Positions 8,548-18,088 of a stretch of 64,000 nucleotides of DNA are shown piece by piece. The notes under the pieces are model-generated. The model saw only the letters and a program-made list of their open reading frames with translations, did no database searches and was not told where the DNA came from. The position numbers and the translations under genes were made by a program. Origin of the DNA: an uncultured Acetatifactor sp. GTDB taxonomy: Bacteria; Bacillota; Clostridia; Lachnospirales; Lachnospiraceae. Position 1 is the first letter of the stretch; each line of letters opens with the position of its first letter. The DNA is taken from contig CAKRRD010000002.1 of assembly GCA_934394815.1 (NCBI GenBank), positions 82,473-146,472 on the forward strand. The letters run 5' to 3'.

Positions 8548-11025
8548 TTATTGTCCTTTTTCCAATACTAATAAGAAATTACGTTTAAAACTATAGTAAA
8601 TACGTTCCTTTTCAGCATCTGATTCAATAGCATCCATATATGCCTTCAACGCCTTTCTGTCTCCGGCATCTGTTAATTCCTTTATTTTCTCAGCCCGTTC
8701 CGTCTTTAAACGCTCAACTGCCTGTCTGACAATTGTTTTGTCATTTTCTTTGTCATTCCAGCTTTCATAAGCATACACTACCAACATAAGGTAGTCGTTT
8801 TCCTCGTCATTTGTAATCTTGAATGATGTCCAGCTTCCTTCCGGACCCTGATCCGATGTAGTTCCTACTTCTGTCGAATCTGCTTTTGCCTCATCAGCCT
8901 GCAGGACAACATCATAGGTCAGTGTATAATTTGTCAGATCCACACGCTTATTTGCTTCATTCTCAATGCCATAAGTATCAATCACAAAATGAGGATTATA
9001 ATAACAAGGAACCTTAATTTTCGTTACATGTTCTCCTCCATTAAACAAAAGCTGTGCCTGCGGTATTAATACAACTGTCTCCGCTACTTCTGTACCATCC
9101 TCCATACTGTACGCTACCAGTCTCAGATGATATTCCTCATTTAATCCTATATTTTTTAAAGCCCAGACTTCCGCAGACGTTCCTGTAGTTTCGCTCTTCA
9201 GATAAGGCACGTTATTGACCCCATCCCATCCGCCATTGTATATTCCAAAGCCGACTTTATAGGATTCAATATACTGTCCGTTTCCATGTGTAAAACTATG
9301 ATCCAGATCTGCAGGCAGCCCTTCAAATTTCCACAATACTTCTTTTGCTTTTCCGTCATCATCTGTGTAATTCAGAATTTTACATACAATCTTACCGTTT
9401 CTGTTCAGTACAAAGCCATCCGAATTCAATGTTCCTTTATCACTTTCATCAATATCTGCCGTAATATAGGGTTTGTCTGCGCTCGTGACGGTTTCCAGTG
9501 CAGGAATTGTAATCCAGATATATCTTGTAACTGTAACACTGGCTGATAAGTGTATTTCAGCCTCTACATATACTTTCGTATTTATATTATTACCGCATTC
9601 CAGCTCTGCTTCAAACTGTCTGCCATCCGCATCTGTTAATCCTGTGATTTTATAACTATTGTTATAATCATAGGGCACTGACCATGTAATCTGAGGATAC
9701 CTATTCATATAATCGGCCCAGGATGGTAAACACTCAATGGTAGCTTTGTAACCTTTTTTTGGTGTACTGCCCTCCATAAAATCATACATCGTTAATGTAT
9801 TTGCAATCAATGTACAGTCATATTTGTCATTAATATTCGACCGTTTCTCCACCGAAACATATGCCGTTGCTTTCACGTTCGGCCGCTCTACCACCTGACA
9901 GGTCACAATCAATACTGCCGAACCTATTGTCTCATTTTCCCCGACTTTAAGTAATCCACCATCCGGAGTAATCGTTGTACCATTTTTTGCTGTACTATCC
10001 GCCTTTTCTACAGACCATTGTACTCCGCCATTTTTCACCTCTTCCGAAGCAGTCTCTAATGTATAACCAAATTGTAACGTACCATTTTGCTGTACTGTTA
10101 CATTAGCAGGATCAATCGTCAATGTAATTTTCTCTGTCACATTCACCACTGCGGTCGCCACCTTGGAGCTGTCCGCCACAGCGGTGCAGGTTACAAGTAA
10201 CACACCGTCTCCCAGGATTTCGTTATTACCCACTTCTAACTTACCATTGCTATTAATTTCAGTTCCATCGGCGCGAGGAGTTCCGTCTGCCTTGCAGACC
10301 GACCAAGTCACTCCTTTTGCAACTGCTGCTTTATCTCCCGTGAGCTTATAGCTGAAAGTCTTACTGTCACCACGGGCTACCGTTTCTTTAGTAGGTTTGA
10401 TGGTCAGGCCGGTGATCCAGGCGTAATCCGTGCTCTCCTCTCCGGAGAGATCATTACGAAGCTTGATGGTCTCCGAGATATTGTAGGTCTTATCCTGATA
10501 AGAGAAGGTCATTTCCAGCTTCACTTTGCGCCTATCCAGATCCGTGAGGTCAATGTTGAACGCCGTCACGTATTCTGCCATCAGGGACGGTGCTGCCGTT
10601 TTCGGGTCTCCCCAGATCATATTGCCGTCAACATCTTTCCCGCCATTTGCCGCTTCATACAGATATAACTGGTTGGCAGAATCGTAACCGCTTCCTCCCT
10701 GCCAGCGTACCATATAGACATTGTCATTGTTGCGTAAGATCAGTTCCGCTGCAGGAACTCCGTTCGCCTCGACATTGCCTTCTACGTTCACTGCATCCCC
10801 GGTGGTGGTCTGGAAGGAAATTCCGCGTTCCACGTCAATGATCAGGTCAATCAGCTGATTTGCCGTTAATTGTGCTTCCTCCTGCAATGTCAGTTCCCGG
10901 TTGCCTCTCATATAAGAGTTATTTCCTGCAATCACAAAGGCTCCGACAGCGCCTGCCACAATACTCATGATCGCCAGTGATACAATAATCTCCACCAGAG
11001 TAAATCCTTTTTTTCCGATATGCAT
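8548..11025 (-). CDS. Prepilin-type pseudopilin (PilW-like) with Ig-like domains
   Basis: 825 residues from an ATG at 11025 placed six bases after AAGGAGG. It carries a short leader and type III prepilin site MHIGKKG/FTLVEIIV with the conserved Glu at +5 and a hydrophobic helix. The pilin part to about residue 205 is followed by at least two BIG2-like Ig modules (about 208-297 and 302-393, each with a TVxxxG start and a VTW/VQWSV core) and then further beta-rich sequence to the end. Ordinary PilW/GspJ minor pilins are about 200-350 long, so this one has a large C-terminal extension that would project from the pilus tip. It sits between a GspH-like gene and the DUF5057 gene, to which it is directly joined. 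Adhesive or tip function is inferred. Confidence 0.85.
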   Translation of the reverse strand: MHIGKKGFTLVEIIVSLAIMSIVAGAVGAFVIAGNNSYMRGNRELTLQEEAQLTANQLIDLIIDVERGISFQTTTGDAVNVEGNVEANGVPAAELILRNNDNVYMVRWQGGSGYDSANQLYLYEAANGGKDVDGNMIWGDPKTAAPSLMAEYVTAFNIDLTDLDRRKVKLEMTFSYQDKTYNISETIKLRNDLSGEESTDYAWITGLTIKPTKETVARGDSKTFSYKLTGDKAAVAKGVTWSVCKADGTPRADGTEINSNGKLEVGNNEILGDGVLLVTCTAVADSSKVATAVVNVTEKITLTIDPANVTVQQNGTLQFGYTLETASEEVKNGGVQWSVEKADSTAKNGTTITPDGGLLKVGENETIGSAVLIVTCQVVERPNVKATAYVSVEKRSNINDKYDCTLIANTLTMYDFMEGSTPKKGYKATIECLPSWADYMNRYPQITWSVPYDYNNSYKITGLTDADGRQFEAELECGNNINTKVYVEAEIHLSASVTVTRYIWITIPALETVTSADKPYITADIDESDKGTLNSDGFVLNRNGKIVCKILNYTDDDGKAKEVLWKFEGLPADLDHSFTHGNGQYIESYKVGFGIYNGGWDGVNNVPYLKSETTGTSAEVWALKNIGLNEEYHLRLVAYSMEDGTEVAETVVLIPQAQLLFNGGEHVTKIKVPCYYNPHFVIDTYGIENEANKRVDLTNYTLTYDVVLQADEAKADSTEVGTTSDQGPEGSWTSFKITNDEENDYLMLVVYAYESWNDKENDKTIVRQAVERLKTERAEKIKELTDAGDRKALKAYMDAIESDAEKERIYYSFKRNFLLVLEKGQ

Positions 11026-11049
11026 GGCCAACCTCCTTACTCCTAACCC

Positions 11050-11634
11050 TTACACTGTTTTCTTGAGAATCTTGCCCGTTCTTCCCACAGGTGTGATTTC
11101 TATGGTTCTGGAACCGCTGCTGACTGTGATCTTCGAACAATAGTTCTTCGTCTCACCTACGGTATTGGTTCCCTGTTCAAACGCTCCCGAAGAGCGGTTA
11201 AATACCAAAAAGAGTCCTTCCTCTCCTACTCCGGATACAACATAAGGAGCAGTTCCTTTGATAACGCCTGCCTTCAGATCATAAGAAGTCGTGTCTCCTT
11301 CAAATGTTACCTGAATCTCAATCGGATCTGTACCAATCGCCCGGTCCGTCACCAGTGTCCCCCCTTGATAGATCTGCGCCCGGTACTCCTTCTGCGCAGT
11401 ATCATAATACAGACGGAATTCTACCTGATTCTGCTTTTTTCCCAGAGTCAGCACTCTTGCTCTCTCCAGCGTGGCAACAATTTCATCCGCACATTTATTC
11501 ACTTTTCTGCCGGACAGAGAACCGACGGAAACTGTGAATATGCCCACCACTATTGCCATAATAGCGATGACCACAACAAGCTCCACCAGCGAATATCCGC
11601 CGTCTCTATTGTTTCTGCCAGTTTTCATATACAA
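11050..11634 (-). CDS. GspH/FimT-like pseudopilin
   Basis: 194 residues with prepilin site NNRDGG/YSLVELVVVIAIMAIVVGIF. The residue at +1 is Tyr instead of the usual Phe, but Glu +5 is present. After the helix come the GspH/FimT-type features: a RKVNKCADEIVATLERAR helix and a short beta-rich globular domain. Start choice: TTG at 11634 has GGGAG six bases upstream; ATG at 11628 is the alternative two codons later. The start lies within the last codons of the PilX-like gene (29 bp overlap), a sign of coupled translation. It probably belongs to the tip complex that primes pilus assembly. Confidence 0.85.
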   Translation of the reverse strand: MYMKTGRNNRDGGYSLVELVVVIAIMAIVVGIFTVSVGSLSGRKVNKCADEIVATLERARVLTLGKKQNQVEFRLYYDTAQKEYRAQIYQGGTLVTDRAIGTDPIEIQVTFEGDTTSYDLKAGVIKGTAPYVVSGVGEEGLFLVFNRSSGAFEQGTNTVGETKNYCSKITVSSGSRTIEITPVGRTGKILKKTV

Positions 11635-14125
11635 TCAAATCTCCCAGTCTAATTTCACTGTCACTATATACCTTGCTGTCCCCCCGCAGATAACCTTCTC
11701 CGCCTTTCAGGAAATCTGTCACATGATACTCCACACTGTCAACCTCCGCAGAATATGTCAGCGCATGCAGCACTGCATCTCTGTCCGGCTGTACTTTTAC
11801 ATCTTTCAGCAGTGTAATATTCCCACCTGCGAGAATTGTTCCCTTAAAATCTTTGCTCACGGTCACATCTCCGGTAGCAAGGATCAGACCGTTAAATTTG
11901 TCCGCTCCGATTCCGGTATATGTGTAATCACCGCTGATGATCACCGCCTTATCTACCGCATCCGTTTCTCCAAAGTAAACGGCATCCGCCTTCTGAGCCG
12001 GTGTCATAGTAGTATCTCTGTTCACCGCACTGTGATATTCCTGAACTGCTCCACGGTCTACGAGATTGGTAAAAATGTCGTTGTCCTTCTCCGAACTGCC
12101 AAGCTGCTCATAAACATCGATCATCTTCTTGCAGAGTGCCTGGAATTTCGTCCGGTCTACCGCCAGCAGAGCCTGATATCCGCTGTTTGCCTCATCACTG
12201 GACAGGGTCGCATTATGGATCTCCCGGCTGTTTCCATCCGCCGTGGTCTGCACTACATTTCCGGCCAGGTGCATGATATAGGCTCCGGCAGCCTGATCAC
12301 GGATCTGGATATTATTGGTATACAATTTTGCATACGCATCCATAGTGGCCTTGTTCACACGGTAATAATCCTGAAAATACTGATTGGCATGTTCTCTGTC
12401 CACATCGGAATCTTTATCAAATGCCACATAGAAATATACCAGTGTGATCTTACTGTTTATCCGCTTGAAATACGTCTGGATATTGCTATCGGTAATTCCG
12501 TAGTATACAAGGTCATGCCCGTCCAGATCATCGCAGGCAATATTGCGTCCCACTTTTGCGACACCCTCTTTGTCAATTACATCGCTGTACTGCTCCAGTG
12601 TCACAGGGTTGGATACCTGGCTGAGCACACTTTTGCCATTCTGTATACCGATACACTCTGCCGGTACAAGATAAGCCAACTGGTCACTCTTCACCGCGAT
12701 AGACTGTCCCATGAGGATATCTTTCCGGTTCTCCGCGGAATTCCTGTAAGAGTCACTGTCCTCCAGCAGATCCTTGGTACTGCTCAGCGCAATATAGGTA
12801 TTTCCCGCTAATGACAGGTTCTTCAATTCACTCAGATTCAGTTCAGTATCCGTTCCGTTGACAACAATTGCACTACTATCCGTTCCGTCCTGACCGTCTC
12901 CGAAACCGATATATCTTCCGGTATATTCTTCTCCGTCCAAAGCTCCAGCTTTAAACGTATTCTTATCACCGGTGATGGTCAGATCCCCGGCTACATAGAC
13001 ATTACTTCCGGCAAAATTGATTTCACTGGTGCTGCCATTTGCCGCACTTCCGTGCATACTGATGCTGCCGGCCCACAGTTCTCCGTACTTGTCCGCCTTC
13101 AGCTTTGCACCCTCTCCCAGATACAGATCATCCGCTACTACCATCCGCTTGCCTTCATCAGCATTGGTATCATCCACTTCCCGTAAGGTAAGATTCACGG
13201 ACTCTCCCTCGCCGGTCACCTTACTGCCTATGATCAGTTCTTTGGCGAAAAAGCTGCCTGCAATCTCATTGTTGGTCTCATCATTCACATTCGTCGGCAA
13301 CACCTGCAGAGTATCATTGGCTATCAGGGAAAAGGAAGTCAGTGCAGGCAGAGAGACCGACTGGGCAAATTCCATATCCGGCATCTTCACCCGCAGATCC
13401 GTCTGAATCACGGAAACATATCCCGAAGCATCCGTATAAGTCACCTTCAGATTACAATATGCCAGTCCATCTGTATAAAGCTTCATATTTCCATGAGGAA
13501 TCTCATCCAATGTCAATAAAGAATCTATCGCTCCCACCGAAGGATCCCAGATTGTCTTCGTATCTTCCGGCCGCAGTACACCGTCTGTGGTCTTTCCTCC
13601 CACAATCGTACCGTCTGTCTCCCGATACATGCGGTATTCTACCTCATGGGTATCGTCTATAGCATAGGTCACGGAAAGAACGGTTCCCTCTGCCACTTCG
13701 TCAGACAGGAAACACAGCATTTTCACCGGGGTGTACATATCCGGTACATATCCATTGGCACTCTGCTCTATGCCGTAAGATTCCTGCATCTTTGACAGGA
13801 ATTCATAACGTAACTGCATCTGCTTCTCATCCATGGTGTTCGTTGCATAATTTAACAAAATATTCTGATAGGCATCTCCGATGGAAGCCGACACATCCTC
13901 CTGCATGCCGACACGGATCTCATCCAATACCGTCTCTGCAGAATAGAAGTTGTCCTTTGCCTTCAGGTTATTTACTTTCATCTGATAATTCAGCAGAGAC
14001 ATGTACATCAGAACACTGGCCAAAATACCAATAAAGGCCATGGCAATGATCACGACCACCATTGCCGAGCCCTTATTCGCCTGTTCTTTCTGCTGTTGTC
14101 TCCATAACCTGAACTTTTTACTCAT
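11606..14125 (-). CDS. PilX-like minor pilin protein, large
   Basis: 839 residues. The N-terminus KEQANKG/SAMVVVIIAMAF is followed by a hydrophobic helix like PilX_N proteins; it has a Gly before the helix but lacks Glu at +5, as expected for GspK/PilX-type initiators. The long C-terminal region has repeated beta-helix-like patterns (SMHGSAANGS, IVVNGTDTELNLS, VIISGDYTYTG, GLILATGDVTVSKDFKGTILAGGNITL), similar to the polymer-like ends of such proteins in Clostridia. RBS GGAAGGACAAAAAG before ATG. It lies between the PilV-like and GspH-like genes, giving the usual cluster of minor pilins. Role as initiator or tip component is inferred. Confidence 0.8.
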   Translation of the reverse strand: MSKKFRLWRQQQKEQANKGSAMVVVIIAMAFIGILASVLMYMSLLNYQMKVNNLKAKDNFYSAETVLDEIRVGMQEDVSASIGDAYQNILLNYATNTMDEKQMQLRYEFLSKMQESYGIEQSANGYVPDMYTPVKMLCFLSDEVAEGTVLSVTYAIDDTHEVEYRMYRETDGTIVGGKTTDGVLRPEDTKTIWDPSVGAIDSLLTLDEIPHGNMKLYTDGLAYCNLKVTYTDASGYVSVIQTDLRVKMPDMEFAQSVSLPALTSFSLIANDTLQVLPTNVNDETNNEIAGSFFAKELIIGSKVTGEGESVNLTLREVDDTNADEGKRMVVADDLYLGEGAKLKADKYGELWAGSISMHGSAANGSTSEINFAGSNVYVAGDLTITGDKNTFKAGALDGEEYTGRYIGFGDGQDGTDSSAIVVNGTDTELNLSELKNLSLAGNTYIALSSTKDLLEDSDSYRNSAENRKDILMGQSIAVKSDQLAYLVPAECIGIQNGKSVLSQVSNPVTLEQYSDVIDKEGVAKVGRNIACDDLDGHDLVYYGITDSNIQTYFKRINSKITLVYFYVAFDKDSDVDREHANQYFQDYYRVNKATMDAYAKLYTNNIQIRDQAAGAYIMHLAGNVVQTTADGNSREIHNATLSSDEANSGYQALLAVDRTKFQALCKKMIDVYEQLGSSEKDNDIFTNLVDRGAVQEYHSAVNRDTTMTPAQKADAVYFGETDAVDKAVIISGDYTYTGIGADKFNGLILATGDVTVSKDFKGTILAGGNITLLKDVKVQPDRDAVLHALTYSAEVDSVEYHVTDFLKGGEGYLRGDSKVYSDSEIRLGDLIVYENWQKQ

Positions 14126-14156
14126 CTTTTTGTCCTTCCGGCATCTTATCTCTGTA

Positions 14157-15530
14157 TTACTGGATCACCGTACCATCCATAGTGATCAGCGGATGTCCCT
14201 CGCTCTCCGTCCCCTGTGCATATACCTGTACTTCAATGTTGTAAATATGGTTCTTCTGCACCTTAGGGGTTAATGTATCTGCCGATAAAATTGTCAGCAC
14301 CTTCGCTCCTTCCGATCCACTGGGCTGATATTCTGTCTGGTTTTCCTGCCGATAGCCCTCTCCCGTCCGGGTATGACCGGAAATGCTGAGATTGGTGAAG
14401 GTATATTTTACATTCTGCGTGGGCAACATGTTCGTCCGCAGTCTGCATGATGCAATACCATCAGAGGTTACCCAGTCGGGATGACTTTCCCGCAGTGCAT
14501 ATTCCACACAATAATTGTTCTCCCTCTGTGTCAGGGAAAAAGCATCCGATAACTGGTCTCTTCTGTCCGCAGACAGTTCCTGCCTGACAAGGAATACATT
14601 TGTCTCTACATTATCCGGATTGTTCACAATGACCGTATCCAGATATTTTCTGGTATCTGCCGCTTCATAACGAGGCTGCAGGCAGATTACGATATTGGCC
14701 AGTTTGGAAATGACCTTATCCGCATCCGCCAGCACTTCTCCGGCTTCTGCTTTATTTTTCAGCGTTTCAGCAGCCTTCCGGACGCTTTCTTCATTGGAGA
14801 AAATAATGGAATCACTTCCGTTTTGCGGATAATCTCCGTATTCCGGTCCCTCTAACCAGGCAGTATCACAATGGTACTGGGTTCTGGCAGTCACCAGATA
14901 TACATCCGTCTCCAGATCACCGCTTCCCACGTCCAGCCGGATACGGCTGCTGTCGATTGTGATTTCTATAGTTTTCGTCACATGGGGAGCAAGCTCTGTC
15001 ATAGCATTGATATAAGCTTCTTCACTGGTGTCCTCAGGATTAAGCAATGAACCTCTGTGGGTGGCAAAATAACCATATGCATCATTGGCCGCATCCTCTG
15101 CCTCAGTATAGATGGCATTCAGACTGCCACTCAGATTCTGGATATCTACCACTTCTTTCGCATTCACCGTCTGGTATTGGTCTACCGTAGGATCCAGCGT
15201 AGCCACTACGTCATAAGTACCGGAGGTTGTGGAAGTATCCTGCTTGCGGAATGTCCATCTGCCGCTTGCATCCTCTGCTGCCGTAAAGCCATTACTCTCA
15301 TACCGTTCCGCCATCTCCGTAATAGTATACGCCTCGAATTCCTCCATGGCATCTTCGGCAATAGCGGTGGCATGCATGGTATTCCTTGCTTTTGCACTGG
15401 TACGGGCGGCACTCACAAAGCTGTGCAGAAGAGGTACTACTATAATCGCCAGAATTACAATCGCCACCAAAAGCTCCACCAGAGAAAATCCATCATTATT
15501 CAGTTGTTTTCTCCCGTTTTGCTTCTGCAT
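14157..15530 (-). CDS. PilV-like prepilin-type minor pilin
   Basis: 457 residues with prepilin site QLNNDG/FSLVELLVAIVILAIIVVPLLHSF and Glu +5. The helix continues into AARTSAKARNTMHATAIAEDAMEEFEAY, typical of PilV/GspI proteins where N-methylation and the AIAEDAME motif are seen. The remaining 380 residues are longer than ordinary PilV (about 130-200) and not recognised. RBS GGAGGAAGAAATCCGGT before ATG; 24 bp after pilO. Probably one of four pseudopilins that form the tip complex. Confidence 0.85.
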   Translation of the reverse strand: MQKQNGRKQLNNDGFSLVELLVAIVILAIIVVPLLHSFVSAARTSAKARNTMHATAIAEDAMEEFEAYTITEMAERYESNGFTAAEDASGRWTFRKQDTSTTSGTYDVVATLDPTVDQYQTVNAKEVVDIQNLSGSLNAIYTEAEDAANDAYGYFATHRGSLLNPEDTSEEAYINAMTELAPHVTKTIEITIDSSRIRLDVGSGDLETDVYLVTARTQYHCDTAWLEGPEYGDYPQNGSDSIIFSNEESVRKAAETLKNKAEAGEVLADADKVISKLANIVICLQPRYEAADTRKYLDTVIVNNPDNVETNVFLVRQELSADRRDQLSDAFSLTQRENNYCVEYALRESHPDWVTSDGIASCRLRTNMLPTQNVKYTFTNLSISGHTRTGEGYRQENQTEYQPSGSEGAKVLTILSADTLTPKVQKNHIYNIEVQVYAQGTESEGHPLITMDGTVIQ

Positions 15531-15554
15531 ACCGGATTTCTTCCTCCGCTTTTG

Positions 15555-16286
15555 TTAATCCATATTTCCGAAAATAGTATCTACACCCAGGCCCACACCG
15601 TTAATATTCGGCTGGGTATAAATCTTGTCCGTACCCTGTAAATAATAAGAAGACAAATTCATGCTTCCGGACAGCATTCCATTTTCCGCATTGTAACCAA
15701 TGCTGACTCCATGAATGCTTTTACGTTCCTGCAGATTGTAGATGTAACGTACCAATCCCTTAAAGTCATTATAAGTACACTCAATGCTGATGCTCAGAGG
15801 CACTTCATACATATGAGTATCCGCATATGTGGCAGCCTCTGTAGTGATGGGACCGGATGTCTGTGTTGCATCCGAAGTTCCTTCTGTAGCGGCCGTATCC
15901 TCTGTTGCTGTGGCATTCGCCGTCTGTGCGGCTGCATACACCACTTCACTATCTGTGCCAAATGCAATGCTGGCCACGGTGGTTCTTGTCGCATCCTCCA
16001 GTGTCTTTATCATCATGATGCTGTCCTCCGGAAGGATATCTGCCGGATAACGGTTTTCAAAAGAAGTAATATAATTGCGCATTTTATCGGTTGCCGCAAT
16101 GTATTCCTCTTTGTGCTGATCCAGTGTCTCCAGAGTAGATACCTGTGAGGACAGGGTCATATTCTGGTTCTCCAAGGTATCTGACAAGTCATTATACTTC
16201 GTATATACAAGAAAATAGGTACACACAGCGATAAGAATACCGATCACTGCAATCAAAAGCTGAATCTCGCTTTTCTTAACTTTCAT
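15555..16286 (-). CDS. pilO: PilO-like inner-membrane alignment protein
   Basis: 243 residues with one N-terminal transmembrane helix (LLIAVIGILIAVCTYFLVY), a coiled-coil stretch after it (YNDLSDTLENQNMTLSSQVSTLETL), and a C-terminal ferredoxin-like region, the layout of PilO. The family couples PilM/PilN to the pilus machine. It directly follows the PilM-PilN fusion gene with 19 bp between, and has RBS GGAGG. A Thr/Ala-rich low-complexity insert (about residues 115-150) is unlike most PilO proteins. Confidence 0.8.
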   Translation of the reverse strand: MKVKKSEIQLLIAVIGILIAVCTYFLVYTKYNDLSDTLENQNMTLSSQVSTLETLDQHKEEYIAATDKMRNYITSFENRYPADILPEDSIMMIKTLEDATRTTVASIAFGTDSEVVYAAAQTANATATEDTAATEGTSDATQTSGPITTEAATYADTHMYEVPLSISIECTYNDFKGLVRYIYNLQERKSIHGVSIGYNAENGMLSGSMNLSSYYLQGTDKIYTQPNINGVGLGVDTIFGNMD

Positions 16287-16305
16287 AGTTCATCTGCCTC
16301 CTGCT

Positions 16306-17991
16306 CTACTGTGCTGTCTGTGTTCCGTCGGTATTTTCCGTCTCATCCGTCAGTTCCTTATAGGTGGCGCTGATGCTGAAAGTCACAGTGGAATTACCGG
16401 CTTCATCCAGGCTGTCTGTAATACCGCTGACAGATACTTCTTCCACACTCTTCATATTTCGGATATTCAGGATTGTTTTTGCTGCGGCAGGCTTTCCTAC
16501 TACAGTGACTGACATACTGATTCCGGTATCATCGGAAGAAAAGCTGTTCGTGTAAAAGCTGTCAGGCAGGATCTGTTCCAACTCGTTGATAAATTCTACC
16601 AGGTTCTCATTCGGTGTCTCCGTATAATCATACAGATACTGATATTTATCATACTGTGCAGACGCTGCCAGATACTCATTATATACCGCCTGTGCAGGCT
16701 GCAATTCCTGTACACGGTTCTGCAAATAAACGTTCTGTGCCACATTTCCCAGATATCTGGTTACAGAGGTTGCTACCATGGCAATCGACAATATCACACC
16801 CAGCACCAATACTGCCACACTGACAAAAGTATAATTCGTGCCGCTGACTACAGTAATGCCTTTTGACTTCTGTGCACTCTTATCGATCAGTCCCACCGGA
16901 GCCAGCACCGCGCCCAGACAGGAAATATAAGCAGCCGGTCTCGTGGAACGGATGGCCTTGCTCATGCCGATCTTATCGTCCATTTCCGACAGGGTGTGTA
17001 CCTTACGTTCCAGACAGTTGGTAAACAGCTTGCTCATGCCGCTGAAGCTGCCGCCGAGACCCGTAACATAGGATTTCTCAATCGGATTCTCACTGTTTCT
17101 GGAATCGTAGAAATCAATAACGCGGCTGACGCCTACGATCAGAGGCTCCAGGGAAGCTGTGATTTTCTGTCTGGCTTCCATAACCGTTGTATTACCGGCG
17201 TCTTCATCTTCCCAGCGTCCGGCATTTTCCTCCCAGAGCTTATCTCCCGGATGAAGCACCCGGTTCAGGCAGGTTTTCTTCTGGAAACGTTCCACTGCAC
17301 TGATAGGATCCGTTACCGCATAGGCCCCGGAGGCGATCATGGTCTCGATAGCGTCCTGCACACCGTAGGCTACGGTTCTCTGTAATAACACCTTACCGGC
17401 GGAAAGCACAGTAACGATGGTGCTGTTCTCATCGATCTTGATGACCATGGTAACCTTCTCGGATTTCTCATCCCGAAGGATCTGGTACAGGCTGTTGCTG
17501 CTGTAGTCGAAGCACTCCACCTCCCAGCCGCACATCTGCGCCAGCTGATAATAGCTGTCTAACAGTGCCTTGGGCACCGCCAGTGCCATGACACGCAGTT
17601 TCCCGTTCTCGGTCAGTCCACCGGCCAGATAATGTCCGATCTCATACTGGGTCAGATCCACCGGGAAATATTCATTGGCGTTGGTCTTCACCAGTGCCTC
17701 GATCTTACTCGCCTTAACGTTGGGGATCTGTACCTCACGGCTTGCCACTCTGGTAGAAGAAATGGTAAAGATCACTTTCTTCGTCCGAATGCCGTTTGTC
17801 CCCAGTGCATTCACCATGCGGTCTGCGTACTCCTGTGTCGGCTGTAACATGCCGTCCACCACGACACCTTCCGGTGTCTCCACCGTCAGTACCTTATAGA
17901 CCTTCGGCTTCTTCACCTTATAGTCTATCTCGCAGATCTTCGTAAAAGAGTTCCCGATCTCAATACTCAATACGCGATTGTTCATTGCCAT
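16306..17991 (-). CDS. PilM-PilN fusion protein of the type IV pilus platform
   Basis: 561 residues. Residues 1-370 are a PilM/FtsA-like actin-fold ATPase (VLSIEIGNSFTKICEI phosphate-1 loop; SYVTGLGGSFSGMSKLF phosphate-2 region). After a linker, one transmembrane helix (FVSVAVLVLGVILSIAMVA) leads into a PilN-like coiled coil (YLQNRVQELQPAQAVYNEYL) and a C-terminal domain with IRNMKSVEEVSVSG. In most bacteria pilM and pilN are separate; PilN's cytoplasmic N-terminal peptide normally docks into PilM, so covalent fusion would fix that contact. Start is ATG at 17991 behind GAAGGGTAGAAAT; an upstream in-frame ATG at 18048 has no good RBS. Confidence 0.88.
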   Translation of the reverse strand: MAMNNRVLSIEIGNSFTKICEIDYKVKKPKVYKVLTVETPEGVVVDGMLQPTQEYADRMVNALGTNGIRTKKVIFTISSTRVASREVQIPNVKASKIEALVKTNANEYFPVDLTQYEIGHYLAGGLTENGKLRVMALAVPKALLDSYYQLAQMCGWEVECFDYSSNSLYQILRDEKSEKVTMVIKIDENSTIVTVLSAGKVLLQRTVAYGVQDAIETMIASGAYAVTDPISAVERFQKKTCLNRVLHPGDKLWEENAGRWEDEDAGNTTVMEARQKITASLEPLIVGVSRVIDFYDSRNSENPIEKSYVTGLGGSFSGMSKLFTNCLERKVHTLSEMDDKIGMSKAIRSTRPAAYISCLGAVLAPVGLIDKSAQKSKGITVVSGTNYTFVSVAVLVLGVILSIAMVATSVTRYLGNVAQNVYLQNRVQELQPAQAVYNEYLAASAQYDKYQYLYDYTETPNENLVEFINELEQILPDSFYTNSFSSDDTGISMSVTVVGKPAAAKTILNIRNMKSVEEVSVSGITDSLDEAGNSTVTFSISATYKELTDETENTDGTQTAQ

Positions 17992-18088
17992 ATTTCTACC
18001 CTTCCTCTTACCAGTATTTATCGTATTTTGGAACAGATGGTGTTCCAAAGAACTTTCTCATTTATATCAGATGTCGGTTCTCCGGGTT

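Noticed and set aside
11471-12811. 446-codon plus-strand ORF
   Set aside because: It lies antisense to the PilX-like gene, has no RBS and reads as low-information sequence; the minus frame carries the pilin features.
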